A DNA stretch of 64,000 bases, taken from NCBI RefSeq assembly GCF_000013365.1, contig NC_007778.1:2604001-2668000 (forward strand), read 5' to 3'. The stretch comes from Rhodopseudomonas palustris HaA2. GTDB taxonomy: Bacteria > Pseudomonadota > Alphaproteobacteria > Rhizobiales > Xanthobacteraceae. The notes below the pieces were generated by a model. That model had not been told where the DNA came from. It searched no databases and worked only from the letters and a program-made list of their open reading frames with translations. Both the position numbers and the translations under genes were made by a program. The stretch's first letter is position 1. The number at the start of each line of letters is the position of its first letter. Of the stretch, positions 1-8,500 are shown one piece after another.

Positions 1-53
1 AGCAGCAGCCTTCCAAGCTGAATACGAGGGTTCGATTCCCTTCACCCGCTCCA
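1..53 (+). tRNA. tRNA-Gly (TCC anticodon), 5' part cut by window edge
   Basis: The anticodon arm is visible with loop CTTCCAA (anticodon TCC) between GCAGC and GCTGA. It is followed by a T arm with TTCGATT between GAGGG and CCCTT. The 3' acceptor strand CACCCGC, discriminator T and encoded CCA end at base 53. The D arm and 5' acceptor strand lie outside the window. A tRNA-Gly upstream of tuf recalls the enterobacterial tyrU-glyT-thrT-tufB order, but here tuf is 10.8 kb further on. Confidence 0.93.
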
Positions 54-74
54 GTTTTCCACCCGCTCCAGTTT
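43..74 (+). repeat. Tandem duplication of the tRNA-Gly 3' end
   Basis: The 15 bases at 43-57 (CACCCGCTCCAGTTT), covering the acceptor end and CCA of the tRNA plus four bases, recur exactly at 60-74 with a 17-base period. This could be slippage or the scar of an integration that used the tRNA 3' end as attachment site. No integrase gene is seen nearby. Confidence 0.8.
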
Positions 75-465
75 AAATCGGCGATTTGGCGGCCATCGAT
101 CGCGGTGGACAGCCGGCCCGAGCGATATCACCCGAGCGCGAAGCCGAGCAGCAGAGCGACCAGCAGCATCACGCTGCTGCCGCCGATCGGCCCTGGGGCG
201 GCACGATGGCACCGGGCGGGGTGCGGGTGAATCCCGCGCCGGACGCATGTTCGTCGACCACGGCAACCGACGCCGCTGTCGCGCGACCGGCGGTGCCGAG
301 CTGACTGAGCTTGGCATTGAAATTGAATCATCTCTGCGAGTTGAAGGAGCCTCTGCGTCGTCCTGACGCAACGCCGCGAGCTGCATAAGACTCGTGGCGT
401 CGGAAACAAGCAGGGATGGCCTGCTATATCTCGCAGCCGGCAGATTCGCCGATCGGAGCATGTTT
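75..465. other. Intergenic region, no gene recognised
   Basis: About 390 bases between the tRNA-Gly tail duplication and the D-2-hydroxyacid dehydrogenase. Open frames here are arginine-rich and lack a convincing start. On the minus strand one frame ending at 128 finishes in a hydrophobic helix-like stretch (VMLLVALLLGF). That could be the remnant of a membrane protein, but nothing upstream of it looks like a gene. No clear promoter or terminator was found. Confidence 0.5.
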
Positions 466-1476
466 ATGAAAGTCGCGGTATTCAACACCAAACCCTACGA
501 TCGGCAGTTTCTGACGGCGGCCAACACCAAGGACGGGGACAGGCACGAATTGCGCTTTCTCGAGCCGCGGCTCGGTCTGGATACGGCGCAACTCAGTGGC
601 AATGCCGATGCGATCTGCGCTTTCGTCAACGACGGGCTCGACCGATCGATTCTGGAAAGGCTGAAAGACAACGGCGTCCGATTGGTGGCGCTGCGCTGCG
701 CCGGCTTCAACAATGTGGACCTGTTGGCCGCGCGCGATCTCGAGATCACGGTGGCGCGGGTGCCGGCCTATTCACCGTCCGCCGTGGCGGAGCACACGGT
801 CGCGCTGATCCTGTCCCTCAACCGCAGAATTCACCGCGCCCATGCGCGCGTGCGCGAAGGCAATTTCGCCCTGGATGGATTGCTCGGATTCGATCTCAGG
901 GGACGCAGCATCGGCATCGTCGGCACCGGCAACATTGGCCTGTGCCTGGCCGGCATCATGACGGGATTCGGCTGTCGCGTGCTGGGCTTCGATCCCCGGC
1001 CCAATCCTGCCTTCGAGGCGCTCGGCGGGCGTCTCGTCGGCCTGGAGGAGTTGCTGTCCGAGTCCGACATCGTCTCGCTGCATTGCCCGCTGACCCCGGA
1101 CACCCGTCACATGATCGATGAGACCTCGATCGCCAAGATGAAGCCGGGCGTGATGCTGATCAACACCGGACGCGGGGCGCTGATCGATACGCGGGCGGTG
1201 ATTCAAGGATTGAAGAACAAGAAGATCGGTTTTCTCGGACTCGACGTCTATGAGGAGGAGAGCGATCTGTTCTTCGAAAACCTGTCCGGGCAGATCATTC
1301 AGGACGATGATTTTGCGCGATTGCTGACATTTCCCAATGTGCTGATCACCGGTCACCAGGCCTTCTTCACGCAGGAGGCTTTGATGGAGATCGCCGATAC
1401 GACGATCCGGAATATCTCTCAATTCGAACTGACTGGACAGGCGGCGCATCCGATCTCGTTGGAATTGCGTGTCTGA
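466..1476 (+). CDS. D-2-hydroxyacid dehydrogenase (D-lactate dehydrogenase-like)
   Basis: NAD-dependent D-isomer-specific 2-hydroxyacid dehydrogenase of 336 residues, expected to interconvert D-lactate (or a similar 2-hydroxyacid) and the 2-oxoacid in the cytoplasm. The nucleotide-binding motif GIVGTGNIG lies near residue 150. The substrate Arg is in NTGRG (R236) and the catalytic His in TGHQAF (H297). The ATG at 466 is preferred because GGAG at 455-458 sits 7 bases upstream and the protein then begins [12 protein letters not shown], as in D-lactate dehydrogenases; an ATG at 460 is too close to it. The next gene, a lactate permease, begins 3 bases after the stop, so the two form a lactate-use pair. 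The exact substrate is inferred. Confidence 0.88.
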   Translation: MKVAVFNTKPYDRQFLTAANTKDGDRHELRFLEPRLGLDTAQLSGNADAICAFVNDGLDRSILERLKDNGVRLVALRCAGFNNVDLLAARDLEITVARVPAYSPSAVAEHTVALILSLNRRIHRAHARVREGNFALDGLLGFDLRGRSIGIVGTGNIGLCLAGIMTGFGCRVLGFDPRPNPAFEALGGRLVGLEELLSESDIVSLHCPLTPDTRHMIDETSIAKMKPGVMLINTGRGALIDTRAVIQGLKNKKIGFLGLDVYEEESDLFFENLSGQIIQDDDFARLLTFPNVLITGHQAFFTQEALMEIADTTIRNISQFELTGQAAHPISLELRV

Positions 1477-1478
1477 AC

Positions 1479-2963
1479 GTGACCGAGCTGCTCGCGCTGC
1501 TTCCGATCCTGATCCTGCTGCTGTGCATGGTCGGATTTGGCTGGACCGCGGCCCGTTCCGGCATGATCAGCGCCGCCGCGGGTCTCGGTGTCGCATCATG
1601 GGCGTTTCAGCCGGCACCCGGCATCATGGCGGTCGTCGGCCCTTTGGCAGAAGCGGTGTTCACCGCCGCGACGATTCTGTGGATCATCTTTCCGGCGCTC
1701 GCGCTGCACGAATTCCAGATGCGTTCCGGCGCGTCGGACCGGATCGGCGCCTGGCTCGTGTCGATTTCGGACAAGCGGGAAGTGCTTGCGCTGCTGCTGG
1801 CCTGGTTCTTCGCCTTGCTGCTGGAAGGTGCGGCCGGGTTCGGCACGCCGGTGGCCCTGGTGGCTCCGATGCTGGTGACGCTCGGCTTCTCGCCGGAGCG
1901 TTCGCTGCTGCTGGCGCTGATCGGCCATGCGGCCGGGGTATCGTTCGGCGCGGTCGGCACTCCGATGCTGCCGCTGTTGGAGGTGCTCACGGTCGATCCA
2001 AAACTACTCTCAGGCAGCATCATGCTGATGCACGCCGCGCTCGGCTGGATACTGACGCTGGTGGTGTTTCGGCTGGCTGCGTCGGCGAGCGGCGGAGCGA
2101 TCTGGCTCGCCGTGCCGACGGCGGCGGGGCTCTTTCTGCTGCCGGCGCTGGCGCTCGCCTGGCTGAGTGGGCCTGAACTTCCCACCCTGGGCGGCGCCTT
2201 GATCGGGCTGTTGATGTTCATCGGCCTGGCGAAGTGGCGATGGTCGACGGGCAGCCGGGCTCCGTCGGGCGCAAACGAGGGCGTGCTCTCGGCTATCCTG
2301 CCCTACGGGCTGGTCCTCGTTGCGATCCTGGCCACACGAACGGTGCCGTCATTGGCCGCATGGCTGCAGTCATTCACGCTGGAATGGACGCTCGGCGACC
2401 GCTTCTCCGGTTCGGTCAAGCCGCTCTATCATCCGGGCACGATGCTGATGCTGGCCCTTGCTGCTGCCGCCATGGCGAGCCAGCGCAACCGCGCTGTCAT
2501 CCTGCCGGCGGTGTCCAGCGCAGCCCGCCGTCTGCCGCTGGTGGCGCTTGCTCTGGTGTCGGTGCTGATGCTGGCGCGGATCATGGTTCACAGCGGGATG
2601 ATCGACACTTTAGCCAACGCCGCAGCGGTCCTTCTTGGATCGGCTTGGCCGGTGGCCGTGCCGATGGTCGGCGCGCTCGGCTCCTTCGTGACCGGATCGG
2701 CGACCGCGTCCAACGTCCTGTTCGCGGGCTTTCAGGTGGCCGCGGCCGAGGCCGTCGGATTTGCACCGATGGCGGCGCTGGCCGGCCAGAGCTTCGGCGC
2801 CGCGATCGGCAATGTGATCGCTCCGCACAACATCGTCGCCGGGGCCGCGACGGTGGGCCTGATCGGTCGCGAAGGCGCGGTTCTCAAAAGGACGCTGCCG
2901 GTGTGTTTCGTCTATGCGCTGCTCGGTGGCGGATTGCTGATCGCATTCGCGGGGCTTCGGTAA
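1479..2963 (+). CDS. L-lactate permease family transporter
   Basis: Inner-membrane transporter of 494 residues in the lactate permease (LctP) family, which takes up lactate or glycolate with protons. The protein is almost entirely hydrophobic with about 12-14 predicted helices. It has the family-like stretch LEGAAGFGTPVAL near residue 115 and a C-terminal GATASNVLF-like loop (here GSATASNVLFAG). The start is GTG at 1479, 2 bases after the dehydrogenase stop, so translation is probably coupled. The dehydrogenase partner supports lactate as substrate; glycolate or another 2-hydroxyacid remains possible. Confidence 0.9.
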   Translation: MTELLALLPILILLLCMVGFGWTAARSGMISAAAGLGVASWAFQPAPGIMAVVGPLAEAVFTAATILWIIFPALALHEFQMRSGASDRIGAWLVSISDKREVLALLLAWFFALLLEGAAGFGTPVALVAPMLVTLGFSPERSLLLALIGHAAGVSFGAVGTPMLPLLEVLTVDPKLLSGSIMLMHAALGWILTLVVFRLAASASGGAIWLAVPTAAGLFLLPALALAWLSGPELPTLGGALIGLLMFIGLAKWRWSTGSRAPSGANEGVLSAILPYGLVLVAILATRTVPSLAAWLQSFTLEWTLGDRFSGSVKPLYHPGTMLMLALAAAAMASQRNRAVILPAVSSAARRLPLVALALVSVLMLARIMVHSGMIDTLANAAAVLLGSAWPVAVPMVGALGSFVTGSATASNVLFAGFQVAAAEAVGFAPMAALAGQSFGAAIGNVIAPHNIVAGAATVGLIGREGAVLKRTLPVCFVYALLGGGLLIAFAGLR

Positions 2964-3065
2964 CGCCGACGATACCGACGCAGGCGGCAAGCCTCCCGTC
3001 GCTTGTGCGCGGATGCTGCACGCGTGGACGATCGACCGTGTGGACCTTGTCCATGCCGCTCACGT

Positions 3066-3731
3066 TCATCGTTCGCGGCGGGCAGGGGCCTTGGCGGCTG
3101 CGGAGGGCTTCGGCGCGGTCAGTGCCAGCGCCGCCACGTTCACCACGCGCGCGATCGCGCCGTCGACGTCGTTGAGGTCGCAGGCGCCGTCCGACAGCCG
3201 CAGCAGCCGCTCGCTGTCGCGCACCGTCTGGTGCGCCATGGCGAGGGCGAAGTGCAGGCCCCAATAGATCTCCACGTCCGCCGTGCCGGGCAATGAGCGC
3301 CGCAGCGCCGCGGCGAATTTCCGCAGATGGTCGATCTCGCGGGTCTTGATCTTGCGGATCGCCGGGATCGCCTCGATCGAGGCGCGGATCATGAAGCGCG
3401 CGGCATCCGAGCGCTGGCTGTCCGGGCCGAGGCATCCGCGCATGGTCGGGCCGACCAGCGCGCGCAGCACGTCGTCCACCGGCGCGCGGCCGCCGCCGGC
3501 CGCCTCCACCGCCTTCAATTCGTTCAGCCGTTCGCGATTGGTGGCGATCGAGCGCGTCACGAACAGTTCGGTGATCAGCTCGTCCTTCGAGCCGAAGTGA
3601 TAGTTCACCGCGGCGAGATTGACCTCGGCGGCAGCGACGATGTCGCGCAGCGTGACGTCGCCGAAGCCGCGCTCGGCGTAGAGCCGCTCGGCCGCCCGGA
3701 GGATCGCTGTGCGTGTGGTGTCGGTGGACAT
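3066..3731 (-). CDS. TetR/AcrR family transcriptional regulator
   Basis: DNA-binding repressor of 221 residues. The N-terminal 55 residues show the TetR helix-turn-helix pattern ([15 protein letters not shown], then [12 protein letters not shown] and [11 protein letters not shown]). The C-terminal ligand domain is variable, so the ligand is not predictable. The start at 3731 is chosen because the domain begins there ([11 protein letters not shown]) and no upstream Met lies close. It is divergent from the acyl-CoA dehydrogenase gene at 3970. An 18-bp palindrome 45 bases upstream of its start (3776-3793) resembles sites bound by fatty-acid-responsive TetR proteins such as PsrA. It probably controls itself and the acyl-CoA cluster. 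Confidence 0.9.
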   Translation of the reverse strand: MSTDTTRTAILRAAERLYAERGFGDVTLRDIVAAAEVNLAAVNYHFGSKDELITELFVTRSIATNRERLNELKAVEAAGGGRAPVDDVLRALVGPTMRGCLGPDSQRSDAARFMIRASIEAIPAIRKIKTREIDHLRKFAAALRRSLPGTADVEIYWGLHFALAMAHQTVRDSERLLRLSDGACDLNDVDGAIARVVNVAALALTAPKPSAAAKAPARRER

Positions 3732-3775
3732 GCCATGCCGTGGAAAATCGTCGAACTTGCATTTCAAACGCTTGT

Positions 3776-3793
3776 ATGAAACTATCGTTTCAT
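3776..3793. promoter_or_regulatory. Candidate TetR operator (perfect 7-bp inverted repeat)
   Basis: ATGAAAC-TATC-GTTTCAT is a perfect palindrome with a 4-bp spacer in the gap between the divergent TetR and acyl-CoA dehydrogenase genes. The core GAAAC-N4-GTTTC fits the general pattern I recall for PsrA-type operators. A further half-site-like CAAAC lies at about 3765. Binding by the adjacent TetR protein is inference. Confidence 0.65.
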
Positions 3794-3969
3794 TGCCGAA
3801 AGTCAATGCGTTCGCGCCTGCGACATTCGGCAACCCACCGGCTCGCCGCATGCGCGTCGCGCTCCCGCGCCGCAGCGCGCAACGCAGAATAGGCTTGCGG
3901 AGGCGGAGCGGTGGGGAGACAGTGCCGGCAACCCGTCGGCCGAACAGGGAAAACAGTGAGGATCGCCTG

Positions 3970-5202
3970 ATGGATTTCACGATGTCCGATCGCCAGCGCG
4001 AATGGCTGGACCGCGTCACCGCCTTCATGAACACGCATGTCCGGCCGGCGGTGCCGATCTACAAGCAGCAGGATGCCGAGGGCGACCGCTGGAAGGTGAT
4101 TCCGATCCTCGAGGATCTGAAGAAGAAGGCCAAGGCCGAGGGCCTGTGGAACATGTTCATGCCGCCGTCGTCGCACGAAGACGACGAATTCCGCGGCGCC
4201 GGCCTCACCAATCTCGAATACGCGCTGCTGTCCGAGCAGATGGGCCATATCAGCTGGGCCTCCGAGGTGTTCAACTGCTCGGCGCCCGACACCGGCAACA
4301 TGGAAGTGCTGATGCGCTACGGCTCCAAGGAGCACAAGCGGCAGTGGCTGCGTCCCCTGATGGACGGCGAGATCCGTTCGGCATTTCTGATGACCGAACC
4401 CGCCGTGGCGTCGTCGGACGCCACCAACATCGAGACCCGGATCGAGCGCGACGGTGATCACTACGTCATCAACGGCCGCAAATGGTGGTCGTCGGGCGTC
4501 GGCGATCCGCGCTGCAAGATCGCGATCGTGATGGGCAAGACCGATCCGAACGCGGCCAAGCATCAGGCGCAGTCGCAGATCCTGGTGCCGCTCGATACCC
4601 CCGGCATCACCATCGAAAAGATGCTGCCGGTGTTCGGCTTCGACGACGCGCCGCACGGCCACGGCCAGGTGCTGCTCAAGGATGTCCGCGTGCCGGTGTC
4701 GAACCTGCTGCTCGGCGAAGGCCGCGGTTTCGAAATCGCGCAGGGCCGTCTCGGTCCGGGCCGGATTCATCACTGCATGCGCACCATCGGCAAGGCCGAA
4801 GAGGCGTTGGAGAAGATGGTGCGGCGGCTGCAGTCGCGCACCGCCTTCGGCAAGAAGATCATCGAATACTCGATCTGGGAACAGCGCATCGCCGAGGCGC
4901 GGACCGACATCGAGATGACCCGGCTGCTGTGCCTCAAGGCCGCCGACATGATGGACAAGGTCGGCAACAAGACCGCCCAGCTCGAGATCGCGATGATCAA
5001 GGTTGCGGCGCCGAACATGGCGCTGAAGATCATCGACAACGCGATCCAAGCGTTCGGCGGCGGCGGTGTCTCCGATGAAGCCGGCCTGGCCAAGGATTAC
5101 GCCAACATCCGCACGCTTCGGCTCGCGGACGGCCCGGACGAGGTGCACAACCGCGCCATTGCCCGGCTCGAGATGAAGAAATACGCCAACGCGGCGCACT
5201 GA
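3970..5202 (+). CDS. Acyl-CoA dehydrogenase (ACAD11-like)
   Basis: FAD-dependent acyl-CoA dehydrogenase of 410 residues. Landmarks are [13 protein letters not shown] near residue 140 (FAD/substrate loop), the helical C-terminal domain from [13 protein letters not shown], and [11 protein letters not shown] near residue 360 followed by [15 protein letters not shown]. The start at 3970 has GAGGA at 3958-3962. The next gene encodes an APH-type kinase; the same two domains are fused in animal ACAD10/ACAD11 and are separate neighbours in bacterial 4-hydroxyacid pathways such as LvaA/LvaC. A role in removing a phosphorylated 4-hydroxyl group from an acyl-CoA is therefore plausible. Ordinary beta-oxidation is the alternative. 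Confidence 0.92.
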   Translation: MDFTMSDRQREWLDRVTAFMNTHVRPAVPIYKQQDAEGDRWKVIPILEDLKKKAKAEGLWNMFMPPSSHEDDEFRGAGLTNLEYALLSEQMGHISWASEVFNCSAPDTGNMEVLMRYGSKEHKRQWLRPLMDGEIRSAFLMTEPAVASSDATNIETRIERDGDHYVINGRKWWSSGVGDPRCKIAIVMGKTDPNAAKHQAQSQILVPLDTPGITIEKMLPVFGFDDAPHGHGQVLLKDVRVPVSNLLLGEGRGFEIAQGRLGPGRIHHCMRTIGKAEEALEKMVRRLQSRTAFGKKIIEYSIWEQRIAEARTDIEMTRLLCLKAADMMDKVGNKTAQLEIAMIKVAAPNMALKIIDNAIQAFGGGGVSDEAGLAKDYANIRTLRLADGPDEVHNRAIARLEMKKYANAAH

Positions 5203-5224
5203 CCGCGCAGGCCGCATAAAAACA

Positions 5225-5293
5225 TCATCGCCGGACTTGATCCGGCGATCCATCTCTTGAAAAGATGGATACCCGGGTCAAGCCCGGGTATGA
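5225..5293. repeat. Intergenic palindromic element, family A copy 1
   Basis: Compound inverted repeat with arms of type GCCGGACTTGATCCGGC, GATCCATCT, AGATGGAT and CCCGGGTCAAGCCCGGG, ending in TATGAC. The same architecture recurs at 22339-22430. It folds into a long hairpin between the dehydrogenase and kinase genes. Confidence 0.75.
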
Positions 5294-5356
5294 CTGTTTC
5301 TGGATTGTCGGAACGCGCGGCGCGTAACGCGCGAACAAGAACAAGGGAGCGTCACG

Positions 5357-6415
5357 TTGGTCGGGATACGGAAAGACGACGAGTACACCGGCACAAAGCC
5401 GGTCGAGGAGCGGCATCGCGTCGACGAAGCCCGCCTCGCGGAATGGATGCAGCAGAACGTCGAGGGCTATGCCGGCCCGCTCGAGGTTCAGCAGTTCAAG
5501 GGTGGCCAGTCCAACCCGACCTATCGGCTCAACACGCCCGGCCGCTCCTACGTGATGCGGCGCAAGCCGTTCGGCAAGCTGCTGCCGTCGGCGCACGCGG
5601 TCGATCGCGAATTCCGCGTCATTGCGGCGCTCGGCAAGCAGGGCTTCCCGGTCGCTAAGGCTTACGCGCTGTGCACCGACGATGCGGTGATCGGGGCGGC
5701 GTTCTACATCATGTCGATGGAAGAGGGCCGGGTGTTCTGGGATCCGACGCTGCCGAGCCAGACTCCGGAGGCGCGCCGCGCGATCTTCACCGCCAAGATC
5801 GAAACCCTTGCGAAGCTGCACTCTTACGATCCCGAGGCGATCGGCCTCAGCGATTTCGGCAAGCCGGGCAATTATTTCGCGCGCCAGGTCGATCGCTGGA
5901 CCAAGCAGTACAAGGCCTCCGAGACGCAATCGATCCCGGAGATGGACCGGCTGATGGAATGGCTGCCGAGCACGGTGCCGGATCAGCAGCGGGTCTCGGT
6001 GGTCCACGGCGACTACCGGCTGGACAACATGATCTTCCACGCCACCGAGCCGCGGGTGCAGGCGGTGCTCGACTGGGAACTGTCGACGCTCGGCGATCCG
6101 ATGGCTGATTTCACCTATCTGCTGATGCAGTGGGCGATGCCGGGCCTCGACGGCGCAGATCTGAAGGCGCTGAACATCCCGACCATCGAGGAGGCGACCG
6201 CGATCTACAACCGCGCCGCCGGCATCCCCGAAGTCGAGGACATGAACTGGTACTTCGCCTACAATACCTTCCGCCTCGCCGGCATCACCCAGGGTATCGC
6301 CGGCCGCATTCGCGACGGCACCGCCGCCTCGGACAAGGCCAAGGACTCCGCCGCCCGCACCGTGCCGCTCGCCAAGGCGAGCTGGGCCTACGCGCAGAAG
6401 GCCGGCGCGAAGTAA
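5357..6415 (+). CDS. APH-family phosphotransferase (ACAD10/LvaA-like kinase)
   Basis: Kinase-fold protein of 352 residues in the aminoglycoside phosphotransferase superfamily. The catalytic loop HGDYRLDN begins at H217 (catalytic D219), and the metal-binding segment VLDWE has D239. The start is TTG at 5357, supported by AAGGGAG ending 7 bases upstream. Proteins of this type beside an acyl-CoA dehydrogenase phosphorylate hydroxyacyl-CoA in the levulinate (Lva) route and in ACAD10/11, so antibiotic resistance is unlikely. It follows the dehydrogenase in the same direction, with a palindromic element in the 154-base gap, and is closed by a strong terminator at 6441. Confidence 0.88.
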   Translation: MVGIRKDDEYTGTKPVEERHRVDEARLAEWMQQNVEGYAGPLEVQQFKGGQSNPTYRLNTPGRSYVMRRKPFGKLLPSAHAVDREFRVIAALGKQGFPVAKAYALCTDDAVIGAAFYIMSMEEGRVFWDPTLPSQTPEARRAIFTAKIETLAKLHSYDPEAIGLSDFGKPGNYFARQVDRWTKQYKASETQSIPEMDRLMEWLPSTVPDQQRVSVVHGDYRLDNMIFHATEPRVQAVLDWELSTLGDPMADFTYLLMQWAMPGLDGADLKALNIPTIEEATAIYNRAAGIPEVEDMNWYFAYNTFRLAGITQGIAGRIRDGTAASDKAKDSAARTVPLAKASWAYAQKAGAK

Positions 6416-6440
6416 GCATTTCACATAGAGGCGAGACCAG

Positions 6441-6469
6441 GGCGCGGCCAGTGAGGGCCGCGCCTTTTT
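6441..6469 (+). terminator. Rho-independent terminator after the kinase gene
   Basis: GGCGCGGCC (6441-6449) pairs perfectly with GGCCGCGCC (6456-6464) around a 6-base loop and is followed by TTTTT. It lies 25 bases after the kinase stop codon and ends the dehydrogenase-kinase transcript. Confidence 0.88.
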
Positions 6470-6499
6470 GATGTGAAGCCATCGCGGTCCGCATCTGCC

Positions 6500-6629
6500 G
6501 TCATCGTCCGGCTTGACCGGACGACCCAGTATTCCAGAGCCGCGCAATTAGCCTAGCACGATGGCGCAAGCGCTTCGTTTCGCCAGGAACGCTCTGGAGT
6601 ACTGGATCCCCGCATGCGCGGGGATGACG
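6500..6629. repeat. Intergenic palindromic element, family B
   Basis: Long imperfect inverted repeat beginning GTCATCGTCCGGCTTGACC and ending CGCGGGGATGACG. The internal arms CCAGTATTCCAGAGC and GCTCTGGAGTACTGG match at 14 of 15 positions. It separates the kinase terminator from the convergent SDR gene. Confidence 0.65.
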
Positions 6630-6655
6630 ACCATCTGAGAACGCTGTCGCTCGGC

Positions 6656-7441
6656 TCAGATCGGCTTGCCCGCATAGGGCATCGACGCCGTCAGGCCGCC
6701 GTCGACCGGGAAGGCCTGGCCGTTGACGTAGGAGGCTTCGTCGCTGAGCAGGAACAGCCCCATGGTGGCGAGTTCGTGCGGCTGTCCGGCGCGCTTCAGC
6801 GGATTGAGCTGGCCGATCTTGTGATCGGTGCCGCGGGCGCGGGCACCGTCGAACACCGGCTTGGTCATGCCGGTCTCGATCAGGCCGGGGCACACCGCGT
6901 TGATGCGCACGCCGGTGCCGGACAGCGAATAGGCGGTGGTCTGCACCAGGCTGATGACGCCGGCCTTGGAGGCCGCGTAGGGATGCCCCGACGCGCCGCT
7001 CTTCAGGCCTGCGACGGACGCCGTGCAGACGATGGCGCCGTGGCCCTGTTTGATCATGTGCGGCATCGTGTGCTTGATCGCCAGGAATGGCCCGATCAGG
7101 TTGATCCGCAGAATTTCCTGCCAGTGCTCCGGCGTCTGCTCGGGCAGCGGCACCAGCCCGCCGCTGATGCCGGCATTGGCCCAGACGCCGTCGAGCTTGC
7201 CGTAGGCTGCAACCGCCTTGGCGACGAACCCCTTCACGTCGTCCTCCGCGCCCGCATCCGCGATCACCGCTTCCGCGGTGCCGCCGGCCTTGCGCACCTG
7301 CTCCACGGTTTCGTGCACGCCGTCGGTGCGATCGACCGCGATCAGTTGCGCCCCCTCCTGGGTGAACAGCAGCGCGGCCGCGCGGCCGATGCCGCTGCCG
7401 GCGCCGGTGATGATGACGGATTTGCCTGCGAGGCGGCCCAT
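6656..7441 (-). CDS. Short-chain dehydrogenase/reductase (SDR) 1
   Basis: Classical NAD(P)-dependent SDR of 261 residues. The cofactor motif TGAGSGIG is at residues 12-19, the structural NAG is in WANAGISGG, and the catalytic pair is Y155-x3-K159 (YAASK). The end of the Rossmann domain is marked by INAVCPGLIETGM and the C-terminal VDGGLTASMP. The start at 7441 has GGAG 6-9 bases upstream. It is transcribed away from the histidine-phosphatase gene at 7593. In this cluster it could oxidise or reduce a hydroxy/keto-acyl-CoA; the substrate cannot be read from sequence. Confidence 0.88.
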   Translation of the reverse strand: MGRLAGKSVIITGAGSGIGRAAALLFTQEGAQLIAVDRTDGVHETVEQVRKAGGTAEAVIADAGAEDDVKGFVAKAVAAYGKLDGVWANAGISGGLVPLPEQTPEHWQEILRINLIGPFLAIKHTMPHMIKQGHGAIVCTASVAGLKSGASGHPYAASKAGVISLVQTTAYSLSGTGVRINAVCPGLIETGMTKPVFDGARARGTDHKIGQLNPLKRAGQPHELATMGLFLLSDEASYVNGQAFPVDGGLTASMPYAGKPI

Positions 7442-7592
7442 GCGTTGCTCCCTGATGATTGCGGCGATTGCCGTTTGACGGAATTCGGCCGATCGATTGA
7501 ACGGTCCGCATCGCCTGCGGACACACAAGTGACTTGAGGCGATGCGAGGTCTGACGTACAGCGACTTGAAACGGGAATGAAGGATTTTCTGC

Positions 7593-8354
7593 ATGTCGAA
7601 TGCGCCGCCTTCCAAGGACGACAAGCCCTTCGTCGCCCAGCACTCCGTTCCCACGGGCGTCACCGCGACGCGGTGGTGGTGGGTGCGCCACGCGCCGGTC
7701 CGTAGCGACGGCGGCAACATCTACGGCCAGATCGACATCGACTGCGACTGCAGCGACAAGGTCGTGTTCGACGCGGTCGGGCGGGTGCTGCCGCGCCATG
7801 CGGTGTGGTACGCGAGCCAGTTGAAGCGCACGCATATGACCGCGGATGCGATCTTCGCCGCGGGCTTCCCGCGGCCGCCGTTGATCACCCACGATGCCGA
7901 TCTCAACGAGCAGCATCTCGGCGACTGGCAGGGCACCAACCGCGCCGCGTTCTTCGCCAATCTGCCGATCAACCTCGACACCTTCTGGTTCGCGCCGATC
8001 GACCAGCGCGCACCGAACGGCGAGAGCTTCATCGATCTGTACGAGCGCACCAAACGCGCGATCGCGCGGATCACCGCCGCGCATCCGGGCGGGGACATCG
8101 TCGCGGTGGCGCATGGCGGCACCATCAAGGCCGCGATCGGCGTGGCACTGCGCGACCAGCCCGAGCGCGGGCTCGCCTTCACCATCGACAATTGCTCGAT
8201 CACACGGCTCGACCACATGGTCTCGTCCGACGGCCAGGAGGGCTGGCGGATCCCGATGATCAATCAGCAGCCCTGGATCGCCGATCCGTCGCACGCCGCG
8301 ATGCATCAGCCGGCGGGGCCGGAAGTGGCAACGAGCACTACGAAGTTGGCGTGA
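7593..8354 (+). CDS. Histidine phosphatase family protein (phosphoglycerate mutase-like)
   Basis: Protein of 253 residues in the histidine phosphatase superfamily, forming a phospho-His intermediate. The N-terminal motif is VRHAP with H33 (an RHA variant of the usual RHG). The second catalytic His is H174 in VAHGGTI. Acidic E-x-x-LGDWQGT near residue 110 matches the family. The first 25 residues are a non-conserved extension. It sits between two SDR genes in the acyl-CoA cluster. A phosphatase next to a small-molecule kinase may act on the same phosphorylated intermediate or free a stalled one; this is inference. Confidence 0.85.
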   Translation: MSNAPPSKDDKPFVAQHSVPTGVTATRWWWVRHAPVRSDGGNIYGQIDIDCDCSDKVVFDAVGRVLPRHAVWYASQLKRTHMTADAIFAAGFPRPPLITHDADLNEQHLGDWQGTNRAAFFANLPINLDTFWFAPIDQRAPNGESFIDLYERTKRAIARITAAHPGGDIVAVAHGGTIKAAIGVALRDQPERGLAFTIDNCSITRLDHMVSSDGQEGWRIPMINQQPWIADPSHAAMHQPAGPEVATSTTKLA

Positions 8355-8378
8355 CCGTCATTCCGAACGAAGCCTCTC

Positions 8379-8459
8379 CGTCATTGCGAGCGAAGCGAAG
8401 CAATCCAGACCTGTGCACTGCGCTGGATTGCTTCGTCGCTACGCTCCTCACAATGACGG
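8379..8459. repeat. Intergenic palindromic element, family C copy 1
   Basis: Inverted repeat with outer arms CGTCATTGCGAG and a matching CAATGACG, and inner arms GAAGCAATCCAG and CTGGATTGCTTC. A second copy lies at 43713-43795. It separates the histidine phosphatase and the second SDR. Confidence 0.8.
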
Positions 8460-8500
8460 ATAGGTCATCGACACACAACAATTAACAACGGGAGAGAAAC

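Noticed and set aside
42-491. Minus-strand frames between tRNA-Gly and the dehydrogenase
   Set aside because: Arg/Pro-rich translations without a start signal; one ends in a hydrophobic helix but has no credible upstream domain, so it is at most a remnant.
5357-6415. Aminoglycoside resistance gene
   Set aside because: The fold matches APH kinases, but adjacency to an acyl-CoA dehydrogenase and the ACAD10/LvaA parallel point to a metabolic kinase.
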